Shown here in pieces: positions 1 to 7,354 of a stretch of 64,000 nucleotides of DNA; positions within the stretch are counted from its first letter, which is position 1, and every line of letters starts with the position of its first letter. The notes under the pieces were generated by a model. That model saw nothing but the letters and a program-made list of their open reading frames with translations. It had not been told where the DNA came from and ran no database searches. The stretch is from JAZDJP01 sp043803805. Its GTDB lineage: Bacteria; Planctomycetota; JAZDJP01. The position numbers and the translations under genes were made by a program. Location of the stretch: the NCBI GenBank assembly GCA_043803805.1, contig JAZDJP010000010.1, forward strand, positions 55,161-119,160, written 5' to 3'.

Positions 1-2
1 CG

Positions 3-716
3 AAGTACAAGGAGGAACTGGACCGCAAGCCCCTGGGCTATTATTTCATCGGCAGCTACTATTTTATGAAGAATCGTGTCCGCCCGGATGAGAAAAATCT
101 TGTCAAGGCGAAGGAATATTTTGAGATGGCGGTGGCACGCGATCCCAACATACCCGAGGCCCACATGGGCATCGGTCAACTCCGCTACGCGAAGGGGGAT
201 ATGGATGGAGCTCTCGCTTCTCTGAAGAAGGCCGTGGATCTGGATCCGAAACTTGACGATGCCCATTACCTTGTCGGGGACATCCTCGTCCGCAAGAGCG
301 ATTATGCCGGCGCGGTGGAGGCATTCGAGAAGGCCGTCGCGGTAAATTCCGGGTTCTGGCAGGCCTATCACAGGCTTGGGGAGGCCGCCCTGTACAATCG
401 GGAATTTTCGCGGGCCATCAAGGCGCTGGAGCGGGCGACGTTCCTCATGGCCGAGGACTGGGGGGGATATTACCTGAAGGGGCTGGCCCATTACCACAAA
501 GGGGAGAAGGATCAGGCGCTCATGGAGTTCCGCCGGGTGGACATGAACACCAACGGGGCGCACGAACCGTCGAAAAAGGCCATTGAAGCGCTCACCAAGG
601 GCGGGGATCTCGAGCCGTTGCCCGCCAAGGAAACTCCGAAGGAGCCGAAGAAGGAACCGGAGCCTCCGACGGAAAAGGATCCCGGGAAGGCGCCCGCCGA
701 ACCGTTAAAAAAGTGA
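3..716 (+). CDS. TPR-repeat protein, 5' end outside window
   Basis: The frame is open to the left edge (residues before the ATG at 66 read KYKEELDRKPLGYYFIGSYYF), so the gene begins upstream and 237 residues are visible. The visible part is a run of about four to five tetratricopeptide repeats (for example AHMGIGQLRYAKGDMDGAL and AHYLVGDILVRKSDYAGAV), which normally form a protein-protein interaction superhelix. The last about 35 residues are a Pro/Lys/Glu-rich, probably disordered tail. It ends 7 nt before gcvT and is probably cotranscribed with the glycine cleavage genes. Nothing shows that it is part of that enzyme system. Specific function unknown. Confidence 0.8.
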   Translation, partial: KYKEELDRKPLGYYFIGSYYFMKNRVRPDEKNLVKAKEYFEMAVARDPNIPEAHMGIGQLRYAKGDMDGALASLKKAVDLDPKLDDAHYLVGDILVRKSDYAGAVEAFEKAVAVNSGFWQAYHRLGEAALYNREFSRAIKALERATFLMAEDWGGYYLKGLAHYHKGEKDQALMEFRRVDMNTNGAHEPSKKAIEALTKGGDLEPLPAKETPKEPKKEPEPPTEKDPGKAPAEPLKK

Positions 717-723
717 GATTCCC

Positions 724-1854
724 ATGACCGACGGCCTTCGAAAAACCCCGCTGAACGACGCCCACAGGCGTTTGAAGGCCACTCTCGTGGACTTCGGCGG
801 CTGGGGAATGCCCATGCAGTATGGCAATATCGTGGATGAGCATCGGGCCGTCCGGACCGGGGCGGGCATCTTCGACGTCAGTCACATGGGGCGCCTCGCG
901 ATCGAAGGGGCGGATCGCCTGGGGTTTCTATCGCGTCTGGTGCCGACGAATCTTGAAAAGGCGGAGCCCGGGGACGTTGTGTATTCGATGTTCACGACGG
1001 AGGGCGGCGGCGTGGTGGACGATATCACCATTCTCGTTCGCGCGGACGACATCCGCCTTGTCGTAAATGCCTCGAACGCCGCGGCGGTGAAGGACTGGCT
1101 CGCGGAACACCGGGATGGAATGGATGTCGCCGTTCGCGACGAGACGGAGGCGAAGGGGATGATCGCCCTTCAGGGGCCGCTCGCGGCGGCCATTCTCCTC
1201 CGGCACACGGCGGCGGCGGCCGGTCGGATGTTCTTCTTCCAGTTCATCGAAGGGACATTCGACGGGAGGCCGGTCCTCATCTCCCGGACGGGTTACACGG
1301 GGGAGGACGGTTTCGAAATCATCATGTCCGCCGCGGACGCGCCGGCGGTGTGGGACGCGCTCCTTGCCGATGGCGCGGCGCCCATCGGCCTCGGGGCGCG
1401 GGACACCCTTCGGATGGAGGCATGTCTTCCGTTATACGGACATGAGCTGGGACGTGACATCAATCCGATCGAGGCGGGGCTCGGGTGGGCGGTGACATCG
1501 AAGGCGGACTATCTCGGGCGCGCGCAAATCGAGAAGGTCCGGCGCGACGGCGTGGCGCGCAAACTCGTGGCCTTCCGGCTGGAGGGTCGCGTACTCGCCC
1601 GGAAGGACGCGGAATTCGTGAAGGACGGCCGGAAGGTCGGCGTCGTGACGAGCGGCACGTTTGCGCCGTCGCTCGGGTGCGGCGCCGGGATGGGGTTCGT
1701 GGAGGCGGCCCTGGCCGCGCCGGGCGCCACCCTGGACGTTGTCGTTCGGGAGAGGCCCTGCCGGGCGGTCCTGGTGAAACCGCCGCTTGTGACGAAACAT
1801 ACGGTTGCCCGCAAGCCGAAACCGGCGGCGTCCGTCGGGGGCGGCCGCGGTTGA
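724..1854 (+). CDS. gcvT: glycine cleavage system T protein (aminomethyltransferase)
   Basis: 376 residues, the usual length for the family. The T protein takes the aminomethyl group from lipoylated H protein and, with tetrahydrofolate, releases ammonia and 5,10-methylene-THF in the cytoplasm. Family signatures are present: an N-terminal TPLNDAHRRL start, FGGWGMPMQYG, the GIFDVSHMG block, and C-terminal RTGYTGEDGFE and PIGLGARDTLRMEACLPLYGHE. It is first of four consecutive gcv genes on the same strand and has only a weak Shine-Dalgarno sequence, 7 nt after the TPR stop, which suggests coupling. The GC-rich tail after about residue 355 is poorly conserved. Confidence 0.97.
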   Translation: MTDGLRKTPLNDAHRRLKATLVDFGGWGMPMQYGNIVDEHRAVRTGAGIFDVSHMGRLAIEGADRLGFLSRLVPTNLEKAEPGDVVYSMFTTEGGGVVDDITILVRADDIRLVVNASNAAAVKDWLAEHRDGMDVAVRDETEAKGMIALQGPLAAAILLRHTAAAAGRMFFFQFIEGTFDGRPVLISRTGYTGEDGFEIIMSAADAPAVWDALLADGAAPIGLGARDTLRMEACLPLYGHELGRDINPIEAGLGWAVTSKADYLGRAQIEKVRRDGVARKLVAFRLEGRVLARKDAEFVKDGRKVGVVTSGTFAPSLGCGAGMGFVEAALAAPGATLDVVVRERPCRAVLVKPPLVTKHTVARKPKPAASVGGGRG

Positions 1855-1904
1855 AACCGGATCGGTGCGATCGCATCATTCATCAGCGGAAAGGAGGAAC
1901 GGGC

Positions 1905-2285
1905 ATGTTTCCGGAGGATCTGCACTACACGGAGACCCACGAGTGGGCGAGGGTCGAAGGCGATATCGTTACGGTGGGCATTACGAAATACGCGGTGGAG
2001 CAACTCAAGGATCTTGTCTACATTGAGCTGGGACGGGTGGGTGACGAGCTCGATCTTCATGTCCCGCTCGGCGTGGTCGAAAGCGTAAAGGCGGCTTCCG
2101 ATCTGTACCCGCCGGTTTCCGGTGTCATCACCGAGGTGCACGACGCGGTGGCCGAGAAGACCGACATCGTGGCCAAGGATCCCTACGGCGAGGGATGGCT
2201 TGTTAAAATCAAGATGCGGGATCCGTCCGAGGTGAAGGATATGTTGAGCGCCGCCGAGTACGAAAAACACATCAAGATGAGTTAG
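1905..2285 (+). CDS. gcvH: glycine cleavage system H protein
   Basis: 126 residues, the normal H-protein size. It carries the lipoyl arm that shuttles the aminomethyl intermediate between P, T and L proteins. The lipoyl-lysine motif is ESVKAASD, with K62 the expected attachment site; the N-terminal YTETHEWARVEGD is typical. The ATG at 1905 is chosen because a strong AAGGAGG (1892-1898) lies 6 nt upstream and because homologues begin here; the open frame extends further upstream through gcvT sequence in another frame. It ends 5 nt before gcvPA. Confidence 0.97.
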   Translation: MFPEDLHYTETHEWARVEGDIVTVGITKYAVEQLKDLVYIELGRVGDELDLHVPLGVVESVKAASDLYPPVSGVITEVHDAVAEKTDIVAKDPYGEGWLVKIKMRDPSEVKDMLSAAEYEKHIKMS

Positions 2286-2290
2286 GCGCC

Positions 2291-3643
2291 ATGAGCGATA
2301 TCTCCTATCTGCCGCACGGCGATGCCGATCGCCGGGCGATGATGGATACGATCGGCGTCCGTTCGCTCGATGAATTGTTCGGGATGATCCCCGCGGAGGC
2401 GCGGGTGAAGGGGGCGCTTTCCGTCATCCCGCCCTCCCTTACCGAGATGGAACTCGTCGCGTGCGTCGGCAAACTCGCCGCGAAAAACGCGGACGGCGCG
2501 CGGTTCCCGTCCTTCCTCGGGGCGGGAATTTACGATCACTTCATCCCGGCCGTGGTGGATTTTCTTTCCGCCCGGTCTGAATTCTATACGGCCTACACGC
2601 CCTATCAGCCGGAGGCCAGTCAGGGTACGCTCCAGGCCATTTTCGAATACCAGAGCATGATAACGGCCCTGACGGGTCTTGACGTTTCCAACGCGTCGCT
2701 GTACGACGGCGCCTCCGCCGCGGCCGAGGCGGCCGCCATGGCCCGGGCGACGACCCGGCGCGACAGGGTCATCGTGTCCCGGGCGGTCCATCCCGACACC
2801 CGGCGGGTGCTGGCGACCTACCTCACGGCGAGCGGCGGGACGCTTGTGGAGTGCCCGCTTTCCGGCGGCCGGACGGATCTCAAGGCCCTTGCGGGGCTTC
2901 TGGGGAAGGATGTAGCGGCGATCATTCTGCAGCAGCCCAACTTCTTCGGGTGTCTTGAGGAAATGGAGGACGCGGGGAAACTCGCGAAAGGGGGCGGCAG
3001 TACCTTCGTCGCCTCGGTGGACCCGGTGTCCCTCGGATTTCTCGAGCCGCCCGGCGCCTGGGGCGCCGACATCGCGATGGGCGAGGGACAGTCCCTCGGC
3101 AATCCCCCGTGCGCCGGCGGGGCCACATTCGGCTTCATGGCCGTGCGGGAGGGGTATCTCCGGCGTCTGCCCGGGCGTGTGGTGGGGGAGACGACGGATC
3201 GGAAGGGCCGGCGCGGCTTCGTCCTGACGCTGCAGGCCCGTGAACAGCACATCCGCCGGGAGAAGGCCGGTTCCAACATATGCTCAAATCAGGGGCTCAT
3301 GGCGCTTCGAGGGGCGATCTACCTCGCCGCCGTGGGACCCGTGGGGCTGCGCCGCGTGGCGGGATTGTCCGTCGAAAAGGCCCATGCCCTTGCCGCGCGC
3401 ATCGGGAAGATCAACGGGTATGCCTCCGCTTTTCCGGAGCCGTTCTTCAAGGAATTTGCCGTGACCTGCCCCGCCGAACCGGCGCGAATCCAGGATGCGC
3501 TTCTGGAAAAGGGCCTCCTTGGCGGTTACGACCTCGGGCGGGAGTACCCCGAATTCAAGCGGCACCTGCTCATCGCCGTGACCGAGAAGCGGACCGATGA
3601 GGAAATGGGCCGTCTGGCGTCGGTTCTCGAAACCCTTTGTTGA
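2291..3643 (+). CDS. gcvPA: glycine dehydrogenase (decarboxylating) subunit 1
   Basis: 450 residues, matching the alpha (subunit 1) half of the split P protein found in archaea, Firmicutes and many environmental bacteria. With subunit 2 it forms the PLP enzyme that decarboxylates glycine and loads the aminomethyl group onto H protein. Recognisable blocks are SFLGAGIYDHFIP, YTAYTPYQPEASQGTLQAIFEYQ, SLYDGASAAAEA and GEGQSLGNPPCAGG. PLP is bound by the partner subunit, so no catalytic lysine is expected here. It sits between gcvH and gcvPB in an evident operon. Confidence 0.96.
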   Translation: MSDISYLPHGDADRRAMMDTIGVRSLDELFGMIPAEARVKGALSVIPPSLTEMELVACVGKLAAKNADGARFPSFLGAGIYDHFIPAVVDFLSARSEFYTAYTPYQPEASQGTLQAIFEYQSMITALTGLDVSNASLYDGASAAAEAAAMARATTRRDRVIVSRAVHPDTRRVLATYLTASGGTLVECPLSGGRTDLKALAGLLGKDVAAIILQQPNFFGCLEEMEDAGKLAKGGGSTFVASVDPVSLGFLEPPGAWGADIAMGEGQSLGNPPCAGGATFGFMAVREGYLRRLPGRVVGETTDRKGRRGFVLTLQAREQHIRREKAGSNICSNQGLMALRGAIYLAAVGPVGLRRVAGLSVEKAHALAARIGKINGYASAFPEPFFKEFAVTCPAEPARIQDALLEKGLLGGYDLGREYPEFKRHLLIAVTEKRTDEEMGRLASVLETLC

Positions 3644-3662
3644 CGTTCAACAGGAATCCGCC

Positions 3663-5114
3663 ATGGAGATGGAACCGCTTATTTTTGAAAAGAGCCGGCC
3701 GGGCCGTGTGGCCTGCCGGGTGTCCGCGCCGGACGAGAAGGCGGTCAAGGCCGCCATCCCGGAGAAATTCCGGCGTAAATCGCCGCCCGCGTTGCCCGAG
3801 GTGGGGGAGCTCGATCTCGTCCGGCACTACGTGCGCCTGTCGCGCCTGAATTTCTCGGTGGACACGCATTTTTACCCGTTGGGCTCCTGCACGATGAAGT
3901 ACAACCCCAAGATCAACGACCTGCTGGCGGGGTTGCCGGGCTTCACCCATGTGCATCCGGCCCAGCCGGCCAGGACGATGCAGGGATGGCTTTCGCTCAT
4001 TCATGACATGGAGGAATTTCTGAAGGCGGTATCGGGGCTCGATGCCGTCACGCTCCAGCCCGCGGCGGGGGCCCATGGGGAACTCACCGGGCTGATGGTG
4101 GCCCGGGCCTACTTTGCCGACCGGGGGGAAACGGCCCGTGTCAACGTGCTGGTCCCGGATTCCGCCCACGGCACCAATCCCGCGAGCGCCGCCATCTGCG
4201 GTTTCCGCACGAAGGAGATCCCCTCCGGCCCCGACGGGCTCATCAACCTGGAGGCGTTGAAGAAGGCCCTCGGGCCGGATACGGCCGTTCTCATGGTGAC
4301 GAATCCGAATACCCTGGGGCTGTTCGAGGAGCGGATCATCGAAATCGCGGAAATGGTCCACGACGCGGGCGCCCTGTTGTATATGGACGGGGCCAACCTC
4401 AACGCCATTCTCGGCGAGGCGCTACCCGGGAAATTCGGCGTGGATGTCATGCACTTCAACCTTCACAAGACGTTTTCGGGGCCCCACGGCGGCGGCGGAC
4501 CGGGCTCCGGTCCCGTCGGAGTCAAAAAGCATCTTGAGCCGTACCTTCCGGTCCCCCGGATCATTTCAAGGAACGGGATGTTCGATCTCGACGGGAACTG
4601 TCCGAAATCCATCGGGAAGGTCCGGGCGGCGTTCGGAAACCTGGTGATCGTGGTGAGGGCGTATTGCTACTTCCTCGCCCTCGGGCGGGAGGGGATGGCG
4701 GAGGTGAGCCGCCACGCGGTCCTGAACGCGAACTACATGATGAAACGCCTCAAGGGGGCGTTTCATCTCCCTTACGACCGGCCCTGCATGCACGAATTCG
4801 TTCTGTCGGCCTCGAAACAGGTGAAAAGCGGCGTGCACGCCCTCGATATCGCCAAGCGCCTGATTGACTTCAAATTTCATCCGCCCACCATCTACTTCCC
4901 TCTCATCGTTCCCGAGGCGGTCATGATCGAGCCGACGGAGACCGAGTCGAAGGATGAGATGGATTTGTTCATCGCGGCCATGCTCCGGATCGCGAAGGAG
5001 GCGAAGGAAAATCCCGATGTTCTCCACGAGGCGCCCCATGACACGCCCGTTTCCCGCCTGGACGAGGTGAAGGCGGCCAAGTCGCCCGTGTTGCGGTGCG
5101 TCGGGATGTGTTAG
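3663..5114 (+). CDS. gcvPB: glycine dehydrogenase (decarboxylating) subunit 2
   Basis: 483 residues, the beta half of split P protein. The PLP-lysine motif NLHKTFSGPHGGGGPG is present, with the lysine at residue 269. Other conserved stretches are FYPLGSCTMKYNPKIN, LQPAAGAHGELTG and DSAHGTNPASA. The ATG at 3663 is chosen over an in-frame start at 3597 because the latter would overlap gcvPA by 47 nt and adds unconserved residues. It follows the gcvPA stop by 19 nt. No lpd (L protein) gene is in the window, so dihydrolipoamide dehydrogenase must be encoded elsewhere. Confidence 0.96.
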   Translation: MEMEPLIFEKSRPGRVACRVSAPDEKAVKAAIPEKFRRKSPPALPEVGELDLVRHYVRLSRLNFSVDTHFYPLGSCTMKYNPKINDLLAGLPGFTHVHPAQPARTMQGWLSLIHDMEEFLKAVSGLDAVTLQPAAGAHGELTGLMVARAYFADRGETARVNVLVPDSAHGTNPASAAICGFRTKEIPSGPDGLINLEALKKALGPDTAVLMVTNPNTLGLFEERIIEIAEMVHDAGALLYMDGANLNAILGEALPGKFGVDVMHFNLHKTFSGPHGGGGPGSGPVGVKKHLEPYLPVPRIISRNGMFDLDGNCPKSIGKVRAAFGNLVIVVRAYCYFLALGREGMAEVSRHAVLNANYMMKRLKGAFHLPYDRPCMHEFVLSASKQVKSGVHALDIAKRLIDFKFHPPTIYFPLIVPEAVMIEPTETESKDEMDLFIAAMLRIAKEAKENPDVLHEAPHDTPVSRLDEVKAAKSPVLRCVGMC

Positions 5115-5186
5115 AACTGCCGGACAATCCGATTTCCCCGTTGATGCGATTCCTCGTTGCCTTTTGAAAAAATCGCGGATTTCCGT

Positions 5187-5222
5187 TTGCCAATCGGAAG
5201 AATGATGCTATAATAGCACCAT
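5187..5222 (+). promoter_or_regulatory. leaderless iclR promoter with overlapping operator palindrome
   Basis: TTGCCA (5187-5192), a 16-nt spacer and a perfect TATAAT (5209-5214). The ATG lies only 9 nt after the -10, so transcription should start at or within a few bases of the start codon; no Shine-Dalgarno is present. A 21-bp near-perfect inverted repeat (5202-5222; half-sites ATGATGCTA and TAGCACCAT around TAA, one mismatch) covers the -10 and the start point, the right geometry for a repressor operator. Autoregulation by the IclR protein is inferred. Confidence 0.75.
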
Positions 5223-5223
5223 T

Positions 5224-5928
5224 ATGGCATCGCAAAAGCCTGCCCAGCCCAACCAGAGTCTGATCCGCGGCCTTGACGTTCTCCAGGCGCTCGTCTCGGC
5301 GGGGCGGCCGGTGGGAAGCCGCGAACTGGGCCGGCAACTGACCCTTGAGCATACCCGGGTCAACCGGTTTCTCGGGACGCTGGCGTTTCTGGGACTCGCC
5401 GAAAAGACCCCGGACCGCCGGTACACGGTGGGGCCTGCCATTCATGTGATATCGGCGCAAAGCATGAAGGGGTCAGGGCTTCTGGCGTCCGCGCTCCCGG
5501 TTCTTCGGGAACTGCCGGCTGGGAATCTCAACATTGCCCTCGGGGTGCTCTGGCGGGATCAGGTATGCTATCTTTTTCACGGACGGATCGGGCGGGATTT
5601 CGACCGGGGCATCGGCCGGCATGACGTGTACCCGGCGGACAAGTCGAGCATCGGATGGGTGTTGCTGGCTCACCGCCGTGAAATGCCCCCGGGGATGGGA
5701 AAATCCCCCGGGCCGGAACGCCTGAAACGGGTTCGCGCGGCGGGGTATGCGTTGCTGGAGACCGGTCGGTCCAATTTTTCGGTGAGTGTCCCCGTGGGAA
5801 CCCCGCCGGTCGCGGGCATCGCGGTCGCCGGCGTCATGACGGCGGGGGAGGCGCGGGCGTGGGTAGGGCCGTTGCGGCAGGCCGCCGGCCGCATCGAGGA
5901 TGGAATGGTGCAGATTCGGAAATCGTAA
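5224..5928 (+). CDS. IclR-family transcriptional regulator
   Basis: 234 residues, slightly short for IclR proteins (usually about 250-270). The N-terminal winged helix-turn-helix is clear (IRGLDVLQALVSAG, then SRELGRQL and TRVNRFLGTLAFLGLAEKTPDRRYTVGP). The rest is a shortened IclR effector-binding domain (GRIGRDFDRGIGRHDVYPADKSSIGWVLLAH, then SVSVPVG). Such proteins usually sense a small carbon compound. The start follows from the leaderless promoter at 5187-5214. It is the first gene of a same-strand set with the unknown protein at 5948, the FAD oxidoreductase and the carboxypeptidase, so it probably controls them; the ligand is unknown. Confidence 0.88.
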   Translation: MASQKPAQPNQSLIRGLDVLQALVSAGRPVGSRELGRQLTLEHTRVNRFLGTLAFLGLAEKTPDRRYTVGPAIHVISAQSMKGSGLLASALPVLRELPAGNLNIALGVLWRDQVCYLFHGRIGRDFDRGIGRHDVYPADKSSIGWVLLAHRREMPPGMGKSPGPERLKRVRAAGYALLETGRSNFSVSVPVGTPPVAGIAVAGVMTAGEARAWVGPLRQAAGRIEDGMVQIRKS

Positions 5929-5947
5929 TATCATTGTGGAGGCGCAT

Positions 5948-7345
5948 ATGACCGCCGATCCCAATTTCATCCCCGCGTCCCCCGTGCATGTGAACGGGGT
6001 GTTCCCGCACCTGGCGGTGGTGGCCGCCCATGTTCCCCGGACCGAGACGGGCATCGGCGCCCTCATGCCCTGGGCGGACCGTCTGTGGTTCGTGACCTAT
6101 CCGGCCAACCGGCAGGGGGGGGCGGGAACGGGGCTGTTCTCGATCGACGCGGGGATGAATATGCGCAAGCATCCCGAGAGCGTCGTGGGGACCTACGCCA
6201 ACCGCATCGTTCACACGGCCAGCAATCATCTCATCATCGGGCCGCATTTCATCACGACGGACGGCGAGATCCGCACCGCGGCGGATCTGGTGCCTCACCG
6301 GCTGGCCGCCGTCATGACTCATCTCACCGAGCCGGAAACGAAGGTCTATTTCCTGACCATGGAGGGGCTTTTCTTCGAGACCGACGTGCGGACCCTCCGG
6401 ACGACACGGCTGTTTGATCTCAACAAGGAACTGGGGCTCGGGGGGATCGAGCATCCGCACTTCAAGGATGCGTTCACGGGCCACGGGCGGGTGATCGTTG
6501 CGAACAACACCTACACCGCGCGGGATTTCCCGGGAGACCCCGCCCAGGGGCGTCTCTCGGAGTGGAATGGGAAGCGATGGACCAACATCGAAACCTGCCA
6601 GTTCAACGCCGTGACGGGAAGCACGTCGCCCATCGGGAAGGCGATTTTCGCCGCCGGGGCGGACAACCGGTCGATTGTTCTCCGGGTGCTGACGGCGGAT
6701 GGCGGCTGGGACAAATACCGCCTGCCCAAGGCGACCCACACACAGGACCATTCCTGGACGACGGAGTGGCCCCGCATCCGCGAGGTGGAATCGGAACGCT
6801 GGCTGATGGACGCGGGGGGGATGTTCTATGAGCTTCCCGCCATGCAGTACGCGGGGAAGGTGTGGGGGGTGCGTCCCGTCGCCAGCCATCTCCGGATCAT
6901 CGGGGATTTCTGCGCCTGGCGGGGGATGCTGGTTCTCGCGGGGGATCAGACGACCCCCATCTGGGACGCCAATCCCTTCTGCGGCCAGCCCCAGGCGAAT
7001 CTCTGGTTCGGGAAAACGGACGATCTCTGGACGTGGGGGAAGCCGCAGGGGTGGGGCGGGGTGTGGATGGACACCCTGGTGAAAAAGGACGTCCCCTCGG
7101 ACCCGATGCTCATGACGGGGTTTGTCCACAAGTGCGTCCATCTCGCTCACGACGCGGCCGGCCCGGTGAAGTTCACCGTCGAGGTGGATTTCATGGGCCA
7201 CGGGGTCTGGAAGCCCTACGGCGCGTTCCGGGTGGCCCGCAAGGGGTATGTTCCTCATGCCTTCCCGGAGGGGTTCAGCGCCCACTGGGTGCGGGTGCGC
7301 GCGGACAAGGCCTGTCGGGCGACGGCGTGGTTCACCTACACATAG
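5948..7345 (+). CDS. protein of unknown family in the IclR-led operon
   Basis: 465 residues with no signal peptide or membrane segment. I do not recognise the family. The sequence is rich in Trp and Gly with recurring short strands separated by turns (WADRLWFVTYP, GPHFITTDGEIR, KVYFLTMEGLFFETD, GRVIVANNTYTARDF, LWFGKTDDLWTWGKPQGWGG), the look of a beta-propeller or similar all-beta fold. The ATG at 5948 is preceded by TGGAGG (spacing about 5); an earlier in-frame start at 5900 would overlap iclR. It is 19 nt after iclR and 9 nt before the FAD oxidoreductase, so it acts in the same process, plausibly binding or hydrolysing its substrate. Confidence 0.8.
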   Translation: MTADPNFIPASPVHVNGVFPHLAVVAAHVPRTETGIGALMPWADRLWFVTYPANRQGGAGTGLFSIDAGMNMRKHPESVVGTYANRIVHTASNHLIIGPHFITTDGEIRTAADLVPHRLAAVMTHLTEPETKVYFLTMEGLFFETDVRTLRTTRLFDLNKELGLGGIEHPHFKDAFTGHGRVIVANNTYTARDFPGDPAQGRLSEWNGKRWTNIETCQFNAVTGSTSPIGKAIFAAGADNRSIVLRVLTADGGWDKYRLPKATHTQDHSWTTEWPRIREVESERWLMDAGGMFYELPAMQYAGKVWGVRPVASHLRIIGDFCAWRGMLVLAGDQTTPIWDANPFCGQPQANLWFGKTDDLWTWGKPQGWGGVWMDTLVKKDVPSDPMLMTGFVHKCVHLAHDAAGPVKFTVEVDFMGHGVWKPYGAFRVARKGYVPHAFPEGFSAHWVRVRADKACRATAWFTYT

Positions 7346-7354
7346 GAGATTTCC

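Noticed and set aside
1..723. Glycine riboswitch for the gcv genes
   Set aside because: The region upstream of gcvT is occupied by the TPR coding sequence; any operon leader lies outside the window.
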